Shown: positions 22,850 to 36,375 of the stretch, piece by piece
Position numbering within the stretch: position 1 is the stretch's first letter
How the letters are laid out: every line of letters begins with the position of its first letter
Assembly (NCBI RefSeq): GCF_000143535.2
Contig: NC_037315.1
Location: 2,661,907-2,725,906, forward strand
Source of the DNA: Botrytis cinerea B05.10
Lineage: Eukaryota > Ascomycota > Leotiomycetes > Helotiales > Sclerotiniaceae
Length of the DNA stretch: 64,000 bases
Direction of reading: 5' to 3'
Made by a program: the position numbers and the translations under genes
Notes under the pieces: generated by a model
Databases searched by the model: none
Told to the model about the DNA's origin: nothing
What the model saw: the letters and a program-made list of their open reading frames with translations, nothing else

Positions 22850-25800
22850 AAAACCTTATAAATCTTATAAATCTCTTTCTAATTCTTGTTTATATAACCT
22901 AGCAGCTTATTAATCAAGTGTTACAACGGATTAGTAACAGGCTGTAGAATCACCAACGTATAGGCTATAATGATATTATAGGCCTCAATGATTTAGCTAC
23001 AGTATACCAGGGGATATTAGATATCCAAAAAAAGTCTCAGACATATATATAATATTAGTTATAAGATATCCTAAAAGTATAGGATATAGTTTCTAAAATA
23101 ATAAATCCTAGGAAATATTAAATATAACTTTATAAACTTTTTATAAAGTTATATTAATAATATCCTAAGGAATTAATTTTACAATAAAAGATAAGTTAGA
23201 ATATGGGAAGATATGGGAATTGGTATTATATAATAAGCCATCTTATTAATCCCACCAATTATTATTAATAGGATTAATAAAAATCTATTACTTTTATTAT
23301 TTTTGATGAATAAAATCAATGGAATAATAAAGTACAAAGATCTATATAAAAGAATAAGTTTTCTTATATATAGAGCTTTGTATTTAAAAGAATAATTATT
23401 AGTTTTATTATTATAATTATAAGAATTATAATTAGTTATAATCTTATCGAATTCCTATTTGAAATTTAGTTTAAACTATTTCGAAAGATTTTTAAATATT
23501 TCTATATAATTTTAGAAACAGTTCTTGTAATATTTTGAATACCATTTCTACTTCAAATATCGATTTGATAATCAATTATTAATATAATATTCAAAGATAT
23601 TATTATAAATCAATTTGTTAAAGATATCAATGATATCGAAATGACTGATATTCTAAAGGAGATTATTATTAATAAAATCCTTAAAATCATCTTATTAGAT
23701 AAATATTAAGATAATCAATAAAAACTTGATATTTTCTTTTTATAATTTAAAATCTACTTTCGATTTAATGAGAATAAATTTATTATTAAGGAATTCAAGA
23801 GTATATAAGCCATATTATACCTTTGAAGTAAAACAATTAAATAGATCTAATTATATTTATATAATTATTTCAAATATAATAATAAAGATTGTATATAATC
23901 TATTCGAACAATTTTTAATAGTTTTGAAGACTTTAAAATAGAAATTTATAGAATTTTTGGAAATTCTAACAAATTAAAAATAATAAAAGATAAGATCTTT
24001 AACCTCAAATAAATAAGATTAGTATTGAAATATACTATGAAATTTTGAAAATATACTAAAACAATTAAATAAAACGAAATCGCTATTATAAATTATTATT
24101 ATAAAAGATTCAAATTAGAAATCAAATTGAAATTAAAAAGATTTGTTGAGAGTATTGATTTGAATGATTTAATTCAGGATTTCATCAAATCAAATAATCG
24201 TTTTTATAGATATCAATAAAACTAAAGATTATATAAACTTTAAGGAAATCAAAAACAAAGACATTACTATAAAAATGAAAAAAGATTATATTACAATCTA
24301 TAGAGATATAAAGATTTTATAGAATTAAATATTATATATTATACAAATAGAAATAATAATTCAAAAAAGAAATAAAAATAAGAAAACAATTTATACTTTG
24401 AATATAAAAAAGCAAAATATCGAATAATAGATTGCTAAAGCAAAAAGATAGGAGGAAAAAGAGACAATTTTAAATCTAAATTCGATAAGGGTTAATTTAA
24501 TATTACTTTTATAATTTTAAAAAACCTAACTAAATTCGAAAATATTAAGACTTTTATTATTAAGGAATTCTAATAATTATTAAAGAAATTATTATAAAAT
24601 CAAAAGGATATAAATATAATAGATTTATAAAAATAAAAGTATTATAAAATCCCAATATTTTTTATAATAAAGGAAAGTTATTAGAATAAGATAAAAACAG
24701 ATTATATTATAATAAACTAAATAGCTTGTTATAATAAATTCTATAGAATTTATCAATTAAATAAAGAAATAACCAAATGGTTCCCCAAAAAAAAGAAGAT
24801 AAAAAGTTATCAGAATAATATAATATATAAAGATTTAATTTCAAATATAATTTTATAAAAAATTCGTAAAGTTATTTAATAATTGAATATTATAAAATAA
24901 ATAGGATAAATATATTATAAGGTTTAAATAAATAGATATATATAATCAGTTATAATAGATTCAGAGATTATAGAAAATTTTATTATATTAGAAACTATAA
25001 AGTATTTAGAAATATTATTTCAAATAAAATAATACTTCTATCGATTATAATTAATTGATAAATAATTAATAGGGTTTAATGAAAAGATTTTATAGGAAAT
25101 AATTTTAATATAAATAGATATAATCCAATATATAAAGATTATATAATTTAATATTATACTATTAGATTAATAATAAATCATTTTAGAAATGTTATAATTA
25201 AAGATATATAATTTAAAAATAAATTGAATATAAGAAATTATAATATTTAATTAATACAAAAGCAATTATAAAGATATATTAAAAGTATTTGTGAAATATA
25301 ATATACATCAAAAAGAATTAAATATAAATAATATCAATAATATAGAATATTCAATTCAAAATCCTTTATTAAAAACAAAGATCAATATATTTTCTTTATA
25401 AATATAAAAGTTAATGATATGATATGAAATTATAATTAAAATAAAAGAAAAATTTATAATATTAAAATAATATAAGAATTATAAATATGTTTTTAAAGAA
25501 TTAAGGATTTATAAAGTTTTATTAAAATACAAATTATAAAATTATAAAATAATATTGGAGGAAGACAAGATATTTATATATATCCCAATTTATTTAATAT
25601 CAATTAATGAATTAAAAAGGTTTAGAGAATATATTGATAATAATTTAGCTAAGGGATGAATTAGGAAATTTATATTTTAAATAGTTAATCCAATTATATA
25701 GATATTCAAAAAGGATGAACCCAATAAACTAATTATAGATTATAGAAAGCTTAATATATTTATTAAAAAGGATTGATATTTATTTTTATTAGCTATAGAA

Positions 25801-26007
25801 TTAAAAGATTGATTAAACGGAGTTATAATATTTATTAAAATAGATCTATATAATAATTATTATTTGATTAAAATAAAGAAAGGTAAAAAATGGAAGATTA
25901 CTTTCAAAATAAAATATAAATTATATAAATATCAAATTATACTATTCAGATTAATTAATATATTAGCTACTTTTATAAGACTTATAAACAATATATTATT
26001 ATAATAT

Positions 26008-26193
26008 TTGAATATTTATTATATATATTATTTGAATAATATTCTAGTATATTCAAATGATAAAATTCAACACATTAAAAACATTAGTAATATTCTCAAA
26101 AGCCTATTTAAAGCAAATCTACTATATAAATCAAGCAAATACAAATTCTATATTATAAAAATAGAATTCTTAGAATTCATTATATCAAATTAA
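26008..26193 (+). pseudogene. Reverse transcriptase remnant of element 1
   Basis: A 61-residue open stretch carries the RT catalytic neighbourhood (YLNNILVYS) followed by the palm/thumb portion KYKFYIIKIEFLEFI. Upstream, with a few stops, lie IDLYNNYYLIKIKKGKKWK and KLYKYQIILFRLINILATF, which are the RT fingers and palm of Ty3/gypsy pol. Both catalytic Asp codons read Asn. It is non-functional. Confidence 0.85.
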
Positions 26194-28076
26194 AAATTCA
26201 AAATAAGCAAAAACAAGATTAAAACAATATTTAAATAAAAGTAGTTAATTATAATTAAGGAAATACAATCCTTTTTAGAATTTATTAATTTTTATAAAAG
26301 ATTTATTAAAGATTATTCAGAAATTATTATATTTTTAATTATATTAATTAAAAAAGATTAAGGAAGCTTTAAATAGATTATCAAAATATAGAAATTATTT
26401 GATATGTTTAAGCAAATAATAACAAAAGAATTAATATTATTGACTTTTAACCCAAAAAAAGAAATCATAATAAAAACAAACTCTTTAAATTTTGTTATAG
26501 GAGTAGTTCTAAATCAACCCAACTAAAATGGAAAATATTAGTTAATCACATTTTATTTCTGAAAACTATTATTAGCTAAATTAAATTACAAAATATATAA
26601 CAAAAAACTATTAGTAATAATTAATATATTTAGAAAATGGCGAATATATTTAGAAAAATCAAAATATACAATATAAATATATATAAATTATAAGAATTTG
26701 ATTTACTTTATTATAATAAAACAATTAAACAAATGATAGATCAAATAATCGGAAACTATAATCAATTATAATTTCAAAATTTCATATATCAAAGGATTAG
26801 AAAATATTAAAGCCAATACTTTTAATCAAAAATTAAAATATTAAAAAAACAAAATATATAAATTATACACTATATTTAAGAAAAATAACGAATTACTAAT
26901 TTATAATATACTACAACTTATAATAACACACCTATTAAAAAACAATTATTTCAAGAAATAAATCCAATCATACTATAACAAAAATACTATTGTCATATAT
27001 ATATATAAAACAATAAAATCAGAATTCATTATAAAAAATAATACCATATACTTTTATAAAAAAATATATATTCCAAATCAAATGATCAAGGAATTTATAA
27101 TGAAACAATATAGATTACTGATATATAAATATTAAAGAATTATAAGAACATTTGTAAGAATATAGAAAATCAATTACTTTTTATAAATGAAAACGATAAT
27201 TGAAGAAATTATTGGAAATTATAATATCTATATATAAAACAAATCATTATAATATATTTTATATAATCAGTTCTAAATTTTAGATATATCTTTTCAATTA
27301 TAAAAATCCATTATATAGGACTTTATAATCAAACTATTATTTTCAAAGAATTCTATTATAGGAATTGAGTATGATGTAATATTCAATATAATAGATAGAC
27401 TAATAAAATTTATATATATAATATTATTTAAGGAAATATGGGATATTAAATAATTAGTATATATATTTTTTAGAATTATAATAAGTATATATGAAATATT
27501 AAATAAAATAATCTTAAATCAAAATAAGCTTTTTATTTCAAAATTCTGGATTATCTTATTAATATTTATGGGTATTAAAAAAAGCTATTGATATTTTTCT
27601 ATTTATAAATAGATAGTTAAGTAGAGAGGATCAATCAAATAATAAAAGTATATTTTAAATATTATATAAATTATTAATAAGACAATTGAATAAAGCTATT
27701 ATTTATAATACAATTCATATATAATATATTGAAAATGGAAATTACAAAAATCATTTTAATATACACTAATTTTGAATTTAATTTATAAATATATAAAATT
27801 TCGATATTATAAAAAGTTAATATTGAATTAATAATAATATAAATTGAATAATTGAAAGATCTTCAAAAGTAATTAGTTTTTAATCTAAAATTTATATCTT
27901 TCAAAACAATAATATATTATAATACAAAATATAATATAAAACTTATATTTAAAGAAGAGAATAAAGTTTATTTATTATAATAAAATATTAAAACCAAAAA
28001 ACCAAATAATAAATTCGATTATAGAAAACTAGAATTATTTAAGATTGATAAGATAATAGAAATGATTAATTATTGA

Positions 28077-28265
28077 TTGAAATTATTAAATATAATAAAT
28101 ATCTATTTAGTATTCTATATATCCTTATTCGAATTAGTATTATTAGAAATATTAAATATATTATTTATAGAAATTAAATCAATCAATTCAAATGTTATAT
28201 ATAATATCGAAATGATATTAGATTATAAATATGTTAGAAAAAAGGTCAAATATTTGATCAAATAA
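28077..28265 (+). pseudogene. Integrase C-terminus and chromodomain remnant of element 1
   Basis: The 62-residue open stretch contains NVIYNIEMILDYKYVRKKVK followed by YLIK, and continues after a stop with LDYSYSENI. This is the layout of the chromodomain found at the end of pol in chromoviruses, which is thought to guide integration to methylated-histone chromatin. Aromatic-cage positions are partly altered by mutation. Confidence 0.75.
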
Positions 28266-29770
28266 TTAGACTATTCATATTCAGAAAATATATAGGAATT
28301 CAAGGAAGATCTCAACTATTTTAAGAAGTTATAGATATTCTATCTGAAGTATTTATATCTATTAATAAAGCCTCAATCTCAATATTAGACAATGAGGGTA
28401 ATGAAGAATCAAAAACAAAAGAATCATTATCAACAATAACAAAAGAATTAAAAGCTTATTCCTTTTCTTTTTCAATATATTTATTCTCTAATTACTGTTT
28501 CTCAGTTTTAAACTTTTTAAGAGTTTCAATTATATAAAGATTATATTGAAGCATTTTTCCAACCTTTTTTTATAAAATTTGTTATTAATAATGAAATCGA
28601 AGAATCTTAGTTATAATCTTTTTCTTTTTGTGACGAAGATGGTTTTCCTCGAAATTGATACGAGATTAATTATCAATTGAATAGTTGTATATATTATAAC
28701 GATTATTATTTATACTTTTTATATATTCATTATAATGTATAGTATTTGGAAGAATTCAGTATTCAAGATTCTTTTTTAAATATTGATTATATTTATAAGA
28801 TATAATGATATCTTTTTCTTTTAAATGAAAATAAATATTTTGGTGATTAGTAATAGATTTGAAAGTATGAATAATAGATATTGTAAATATTATGAATGAA
28901 ATAATTAAATAGAAAGATATATTAATATAAATGTTTAGAATAAATACTAGATTAAAAAGGGGATAGTGTTATAATGGATTAATAATAGATTATAGAATTA
29001 CTAATATATAAATTATAATAATATTATAGATCTCAATAATTCAATTATAATATATTAGGGGATATTAGATATCCAAAGAAAGTTTTAGATATATATATAG
29101 TATTAATTATAGGATATTCTAAAAATATAGAATACAATTTTTAGAATAATAGGTCTTAGGAAATATTAAATATAACTTTATAAACTTTTTGTAAAATTAT
29201 ATTAGTAATATCCTAAGGAATTAATCCCAGAATAAAAAATAAATTAGGATATGGGAAGATATAGGAATCAATATTATATAATAAGTTGTTCTATCAATCC
29301 CATTAATTATTATTAATAAAATCAATAAAAATCTATTATTTCTATTATTTTCCATAAATAAAATCAATAAAATAATAAAATATAAAGATCTATATAAAAG
29401 AATAGGTTTTCTTATATATAAAGCTTTATATTTAAAAGAACAATTATTAATTTTATTATTATAATTATAAGAATTACAATCAATTATAACCTTATCGAAT
29501 TCCTATTTGAAATCTAGTCTAAATCATTTCAAAAGATCTTTAGACACTTCCACATGACCCTAGAGGCAGCTCCTGTAACATCAAGAATATAGAGATTTGA
29601 CCTAATAACTTCATCAATCGAAACAACCCTGTCCTAATATCGGTATATTATTTATAATTAATTAAAAAGAATTTTATAAATCTACAAATATAAAAATGAC
29701 CTACTATATAGATAAAATACATTTCCACTTTATTTACTTCTACGAATTCAATAGGAAGATTATTCAATAA

Positions 29771-30096
29771 TGTCACGGGGACACGCTTACTAAGCCGGGA
29801 CGAGGGCCAAGGATCTACAGCTTAAGTAAGCATAGAACTCTTATTCAAAAGAGCTACGAGTTTGATTTGAAAAGTTAAATATTAATGATACAATATAAAG
29901 AAATCAAAACATTATTGAATTAATTAATAAAGAGGAATTAATATAAATAGGTAATTATATAGAGCTCAGTATATATTCGGATTTGGTTAGGGCATATGAT
30001 TAGTTTTTGATTAAATTGGAATACACTTAACTGCCTGAGGCCATTATCCATTATTGAAAACTTATCCGACATATTCCCTACTACAGAACCCTGACA
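29771..30096. mobile_element. Solo LTR, family 4
   Basis: 326 bp from TGTCACGGGGACACGC to CCCTGACA, with AATAA at 29766-29770 and again at 30097-30101. The first ~60 bp are GC-rich and unmutated. A second copy lies at 44547. The host sequence on the right side belongs to the old element 2 copy. Confidence 0.9.
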
Positions 30097-30447
30097 AATA
30101 ACGAATTGAAATATTAGAAAAAATGATAATAAGAAATATTAAATCCTAAGAATCATATATAGAATCTAAGGAATTATTAATTTTATTATTATTATAATAA
30201 GATAATAATTTCGAATCAAATTGATAGAAAAAGATATAAATTAAGAAAATAAATAATTCGAAATGAATCATTTAAAAGTGAAAGAAGTTATTAAATAAAA
30301 TAAACAATTGGAAATAATTAATCTGAATAATATCGAAAAAAGAATAAATTTATTAAAAGTCTATATAAATAATAAATCGAATAATTTCCCCACTTTTTAA
30401 TAAAGCAATTCTTCTATTTTACTATAATTCACCTCAATTCGATTTAT

Positions 30448-30718
30448 TGTGAGAATGAAAACACATGACTTCAAGGTCACGTGTTATCAACATTTAGTAT
30501 TTATAGTTTCACTTTTATAGATCTAAAAATATCATCGAATTTTCTATCTTTCAAAATTTTCTTCTAAAGAATTAAATAACCAGCTCTTACTATCTCCTTT
30601 ATCTCATTATTACAATATAATAATTCATTTTATTTTATTATAAATAGCTATTTATTTTATATTTAATATATATAAAGGTCTTTCTTATATGACTGTTATC
30701 ACCTTTTACTCTTTTATA
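30448..30718 (+). mobile_element. Solo LTR, family 3
   Basis: It starts TGTGAGAATGAAAACACATG and matches the reverse complement of the element 3 LTRs (32338-32598 and 43012-43282). It interrupts element 2 copy 2a. I could not define a clean target-site duplication. Confidence 0.7.
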
Positions 30719-31018
30719 TTATTCTTATTGATTATTTAAAAAATAACAATTTATAGAATATTATAAATAAACAAACTTTAATAAAACATATTAATTCTTC
30801 TTCTTATTTTAATATATTAAAGAATTCTCAAAAAATTATTGTGAAATAAAAAAAGTTATAAAATATCAATTGGTAGCATCTATTTATAATATCCCTTTCG
30901 AAAATTTTAGAAAACTCGATAATATATTATTGTAATCTAGATTAGAAGGCCTTATAAAAATCAGATTAATTAAATCATAATTATTAAATATTAAGAATCT
31001 ATTAATTATAATAATCGC

Positions 31019-31459
31019 TAACGTAGTTTAACACCGAGTGGACCATATCACCGAGTGGGCCACTTCAAAATATATACAAAATTTGTTTGTATGTAACTGT
31101 GCACTTTCTTCATTTAATAATATAATTTTATAAAATTTGAAACGGTGAAATCTAATTATATAAATATTGTAAGAATCTAATTTATTTTTCAAAATTCTAA
31201 TTAATATAGGAGTTATTATTAAAATGATATTTTTGTAACGAAAATCGTAACAATTTCTGATTTTTATAGAATATAATACAAATTTTCATATAAAAGTTAA
31301 ATATTTGTATAAGAAATCCTTTCCTATTAATAAATCTCTTTTCTTTTTTAAAAAATATTGATTAATTATTAAAATATAAATATTTGTAAAAGACTGATTT
31401 TGATATATTTTGAAATAACCCACTCAATGATATAACCCACTCGATATTAAACTACATTA
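31019..31459. mobile_element. TA-target MITE, copy 4, inside element 2 copy 2a
   Basis: 441 bp including the flanking TA duplication. The left end is TAACGTAGTTTAACACCGAG; the right end is the inverse, CTCGATATTAAACTACATTA. The terminal inverted repeats are about 60 bp. Removing the element and one TA restores continuity with the undisturbed sequence at about 48654-48680. Confidence 0.88.
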
Positions 31460-31583
31460 ATATAAATCTAATATCACTTTTAAATTCTATTTAAAATAGG
31501 TTCAAAATTAAAGTACCTTTTTCATATAAAAAAAGAAAAGCAAATATTAGATTGTAAATTATAAAATTAATAAATTACTTCAT

Positions 31584-32158
31584 TATTATAGGAGCTGCCT
31601 CTAGGATCATATAGAAGTGTTTAGAGATCTCTCGAAATAGTTTAGATTAAATTTCAAATAGAAATTTAATAAAATTATAATTAATTGTAATTTTTATAAT
31701 TATAATAATAAAATTGATGATTATTATTTTAAGTATAAAGTTTTATGTTATAATAAAATCCATTTTCTTATATAGATCTTTATTTTATTTAAATAGCTGA
31801 AATAGTTGATTGTTTTTGAAGTGTTGTTGTTTTTAAGTTGTTTATTATGGAATATTAATTTTATAACTTTTGATATTTTAGTTTATTTTTTATTTTAAGA
31901 TTAATTTTTTGGGATATTATTAATATAACTTTGTGAAAAGTTTGTAAAGTTATATTTAATATTTTTTAGAATTTATTGTTTTAGAAATTATATTTTATGT
32001 TTTTAGGATATTTTATGATTAATATTATATATATATTTAAGGCTTTTTTTGAATATCTAGTGTTCTTTAGTATATTGTAGCTGAATTATTGAGGTCTATA
32101 ATATTATTATAGCTTATATGTTGGTAATTCTATAGTCTATTACTAATCTGTTGTAACA
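31584..32158 (-). mobile_element. Solo LTR of family 1, minus orientation
   Basis: Reverse complement of the element 1 LTR (575 bp), ending CTGTTGTAACA. TTCAT is duplicated at 31579-31583 and 32159-32163. It lies within element 2 copy 2a. Confidence 0.9.
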
Positions 32159-35100
32159 TTCATATTATATAATCACTTTATATTTATTAATTGAGAAAAA
32201 CGTTAATAATATTACCTTTAATATAAAAAAGAGAAATATAATAATTAATAATATTAGAATTATATAATATAGGATTATTAATAAAAATTAAAAATGATTA
32301 TCATCAATATTACTTTTAAAAAGATATTGTAGAAGAGTAGAAGGTGGTAATGATCACACAAGAAAAGCCTTCGCATATACCAAGCATAGAGCAAGTGACT
32401 ACATATAATAAAATGGGGTAAATTGCTATATCACAATAGCGAGGTAAGGGAGATGATGAAAATTGAGCACTCAATTCTTTAGAAAATAATTTTAGAAAAT
32501 AGAAAATTCGATGATATTTTTAGATCTATAGAAGAGAAGTTATAAATATTAAATATTAATAATATATAATCTTGAAGTTATATATTTTTATTTTCATATT
32601 CCTTTTTATTTTAATTAATTAATCATCTAATTAATTAAAATCAAGAATTTAAACAATAATACTCTTTTTACTATAATTATAATTTCGTGAAAAGTTTGCA
32701 AAGTTATAAAATATATTTATTATCTTTCTTTATAATTTTGATTGAGAATTCCAATTAATAAGCCTTTCATTATATCTTTTTTTAAGAATAACTTTATATA
32801 TTCTTTTTAAATCTTTTGATTATTTAAAGAGATTTCGATTATTAAAAAGGCTATTTCTCATTATATTTATAACTCTCTCGTTTTTATTTCTTTTATTATT
32901 CAATCTTTTATTTTGTTTTGTGAATTCGTATCTTTTTTGTTTTATATATTTGATTCTTTGGGGAAAGGGGGTAGGACTTAGAAGTTGAAATAATAAAAAG
33001 GGAATAGTATTTTCATTACTGATATTTATAAAGAATTCCAATATTTCTTTTTCTTTATTAACTGAAGTATATTTTCGTTTTTGTTTAGTTGTTGATTTTA
33101 TAGAAACTATATAATAATATGATTTTTTATTATAAGTCGATTCTTTAGAGATAATATCAATAAAAGTATATTGATATTGATATCAAATTTTTTATTAATA
33201 TTATTAATATCAATTATGAAATTTGTTATTATTCATTTTGAATAGGAATAAAGTTTTAATAAGAATAGAATGATTATTTTATAGCAATTTTCTGATAAGA
33301 GCTTATTCGATAGGGTTTTCAATAATCAGATGGTATTCAATAATAAATCTTGGGATTTTGTATTATTCATTTTTTGTAATTATCTTATTAAAGATTGGCT
33401 TCAAATTGCTATAGACATTTCTTAGATTTTAATACTTTATATTATTCTTAAGGATCAGATTCAAGGTTTTATTATTGTTCTTCTTTATAATTGTATATGG
33501 AATAATTATAATTGTGAATAACTTATTTTTATATATATTTATATATAATCAAATAGAAATAGGGTTTTCTTTAGTTATAAGTATTTATAAGTTATTCTAT
33601 TTATTTATATATTAATTAAACTTTATTAAATTGATGTAATTTTGATATTGTTTTTTAATTATAATATTATAAAAGAATTTATAATTGAAAATTATCTTAT
33701 CTTTGTTAAATATATTTTTAATCAAGATTCTCCAATCTATATTATTTAAAGTGGAAGGTTTAATTCTTTTGTATATGATTTCAATTTATAATATATTTTT
33801 ATTATTATTATTATGGGAATATATGATATATGTTGTAATATAATTTATTGTCTTATAATTGGATATGGTATATAGATCTTTAGCATTTCTATATATAAAG
33901 GTGTAATTAAACTTTTCCTTTGTTTGGATAATGAGTGTAGGGAATGGTATTGTTATCAAGTGGTATTCCTGATCTATTTATTATTTAATCATTTTTTTTT
34001 AAAGCATTAGATCTTATTTATAGTCTTATTATTAAGGGGTGTAGTAGTAGTGATAAGCAAAATCAAATCTTTACTTTTTGTATTGGTTGTGGTAATAATA
34101 TATTTTTATTAATGTAGATATAGAATTCGAATATCGATTTATCAATATAATAAGAATTGAATTAATAGTTAATACTTTTTATTTGTTTATATTATAAATT
34201 TTTGTAAGGGTGGTGGGTGGCTTTAATTCAAATATTGGTTTATTAATTATAGGATTTAAGAATTGAAACTTTAAAACTTTGAAAAGCCTTTTCTTTCTTT
34301 CCTTATTTATATTTTCATTAAGCTTGAATTAGATAAAGTATTTGTTATATATTTGTATATTGTTGATATAATTCTTATATTTATATATAGTTTTGAGATA
34401 ATAGATTAAATACTCGCTTTTTATATGAGTAGTTTTGAGATCTAATATATTTATTAAATAGTGGAGGTGAAAATTATAAAGTCCTTTAGGTCTATAAGGA
34501 ATTAATTTGATTATAATTATTTAATTGATTTATTTAGTTATGAATTTTTTTTTTAAGATTAGATATTAGTTCTTTGATATTAAAGCCTTTGATGGGCATT
34601 TATACAATTCGGGCTGTTCCATATTTTCTGCCTCCTCCTTATTATCTAATAATATAATCTATCTTACAATTCATTTATTCATTAAGCAATTTTATTATAG
34701 CTTTTTGTTTTTATTAGTTATTACAATTCCCAATCTTGATTATCTTTTCAAGTTTACAATTACTTTCTTATTAAAAGGTAGAAATGATATAGCATTAAAT
34801 TCAATGTGTGAGTTCCTTATTGATGGGATATCTTTCAAGTAATTGGAACTTTCTTTTTCAAGTATTCCAATTATATTGTATTTAAAACCAAGTTGTTTTC
34901 AACTTTCGTTATTTTACTTAAAGGCTTTAAGTTTTTATTTAGGATTGAAGATTTTGAAAGCCATTCTAAATTCAAAAGATATTAAATATCTATTAATCTG
35001 TATTTCAGACTTGAAAAGGCTTATCAATTGATATATAAGCTCTCCATTAACCACTTTTAATAATATATCGGAATCAACCAATTTAATTACTTTAATTAGT

Positions 35101-36174
35101 TTATATTAGAATCTAATTCTATATATCATAATAAGGATTATAATGAAGATAATATCTTTATAAAAATGGTATTATAGTAGATTGAATTTATTAATAGCCT
35201 TTTATTATATATGTTAAATCTTTTCTATTCTTATAAGAATCTCTTTATTATTAATCTTTATTTGTTTTGTTAATATATTGACTTTGATATAGAGATTATC
35301 TTGAATAATAATGATTATAAATATTTCTTTCAAATTGTTTTCATAATCTTTTTGAGTATCAATTTAGTTATTGAATTTTAAATACTTGGTATATCGTTTT
35401 TCTTTCGGAAATATTTGAATGGCTTTATAAACCCTTATTATTACTAATATAGCTTTATTTCTTACAATTATTATTATATTATGTTATATATATTGAAATT
35501 ATATATTTAATATATTAATCATTATAGTCTAATCTTATTCTTCCTTATTACTATTAAAGATTAAAGATTGATTATTTAATAAATGGTGATCTGAATCTAT
35601 ACTATTATCTTTATTCGATATTATAAAATTCTATATTAAATATAACTTTATAAAAAGTTTATAAAGTTATAATTATAAAAAATATGAAAAGTATTTTTAA
35701 GGAAAAATATAAAAAAAGAAAAATAATAAGAAGTGAGATTTAAAAGATGGAGAATCATTGAATATGGGAATATAATAATTGAATCTCAAATAAAAGGAAA
35801 ATGGAAACTTTATTTATCTTTATAATTCTTTTCTAGTTTTTTTAAATTTAAATATAAATCTCTAAACAATCTAATTATAAAAATAATAAAAGGATATAAT
35901 ATAAAAAAAAGCATTTTTAATTAGAATAAAAAAACTCTCGATTTCTAATAAAAATAAACAAAGTTTATTATTATTTATTATTCTATTCTATTTTAATATA
36001 TAATTGATATCTTATCAATTATTTCAATATTATTGAAAAGATATATTATATTGATAAACTAATAATTGGGATTTTTATTATAATACAAATATTTATATTT
36101 ATTAATAATATAATATTTTAATTCTCTTATATTTAATTTATTATATTTTTTATTATTATAAAGTGTTAAACAAT

Positions 36175-36375
36175 TTACTTACTTCTTTTTGAATTCAATA
36201 ATATTTTCAAAGGATCTTTAAATTCATTTTCAATAATATTTCCTATATTCTTTTTATCTTCGATTGAAATATATTCTCCTTTTTTTTTAATAAATTTTTT
36301 AAAATAAACTTTTAAATAAGTTTTATTAATTAGAATTCTATTTATTTCTTTAAGAATATAAATACTCTTATTCAA
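36175..36375 (-). pseudogene. Fragment of the element 3 polyprotein
   Basis: A Lys/Ile-rich 66-residue open stretch on the element's coding strand. The same segment appears on the plus strand in the second copy (about 47100-47290), showing that it belongs to the element and is not a host gene. Its position near the 3' end of the element suggests a late pol or post-pol region. No motif is recognised. Confidence 0.45.

Larger units (their letters stand above)
22919..29580 (+). mobile_element. Complete but RIP-inactivated chromodomain Ty3/gypsy retrotransposon (element 1)
   Basis: 6662 bp with 614-bp LTRs at 22919-23532 and 28967-29580 and a TCAAG duplication on both sides (22914-22918 and 29581-29585). 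A purine tract (AAAAAGGGGATAG) precedes the 3' LTR. Plus-strand remnants occur in the order expected for Ty3/gypsy: reverse transcriptase (about 25600-26200), RNase H, integrase (about 26900-27700) and a C-terminal chromodomain (about 28150-28310). The RT active-site motif now reads YLNNILVYS near 26030, where the functional enzyme has two Asp. Frames are broken by stops that fit C-to-T/G-to-A change. Size and LTR length resemble the Boty element described from Botrytis cinerea, but identity cannot be shown here. Confidence 0.92.

Noticed and set aside
30448..30718. A clean target duplication for the family 3 LTR
   Set aside because: The flanks read TTTAT and TTATT, which do not match, so I do not claim one.
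34843..35031. Small plus-strand frame as a host gene
   Set aside because: It lies antisense within element 3a, whose coding strand is minus, and shows no domain.
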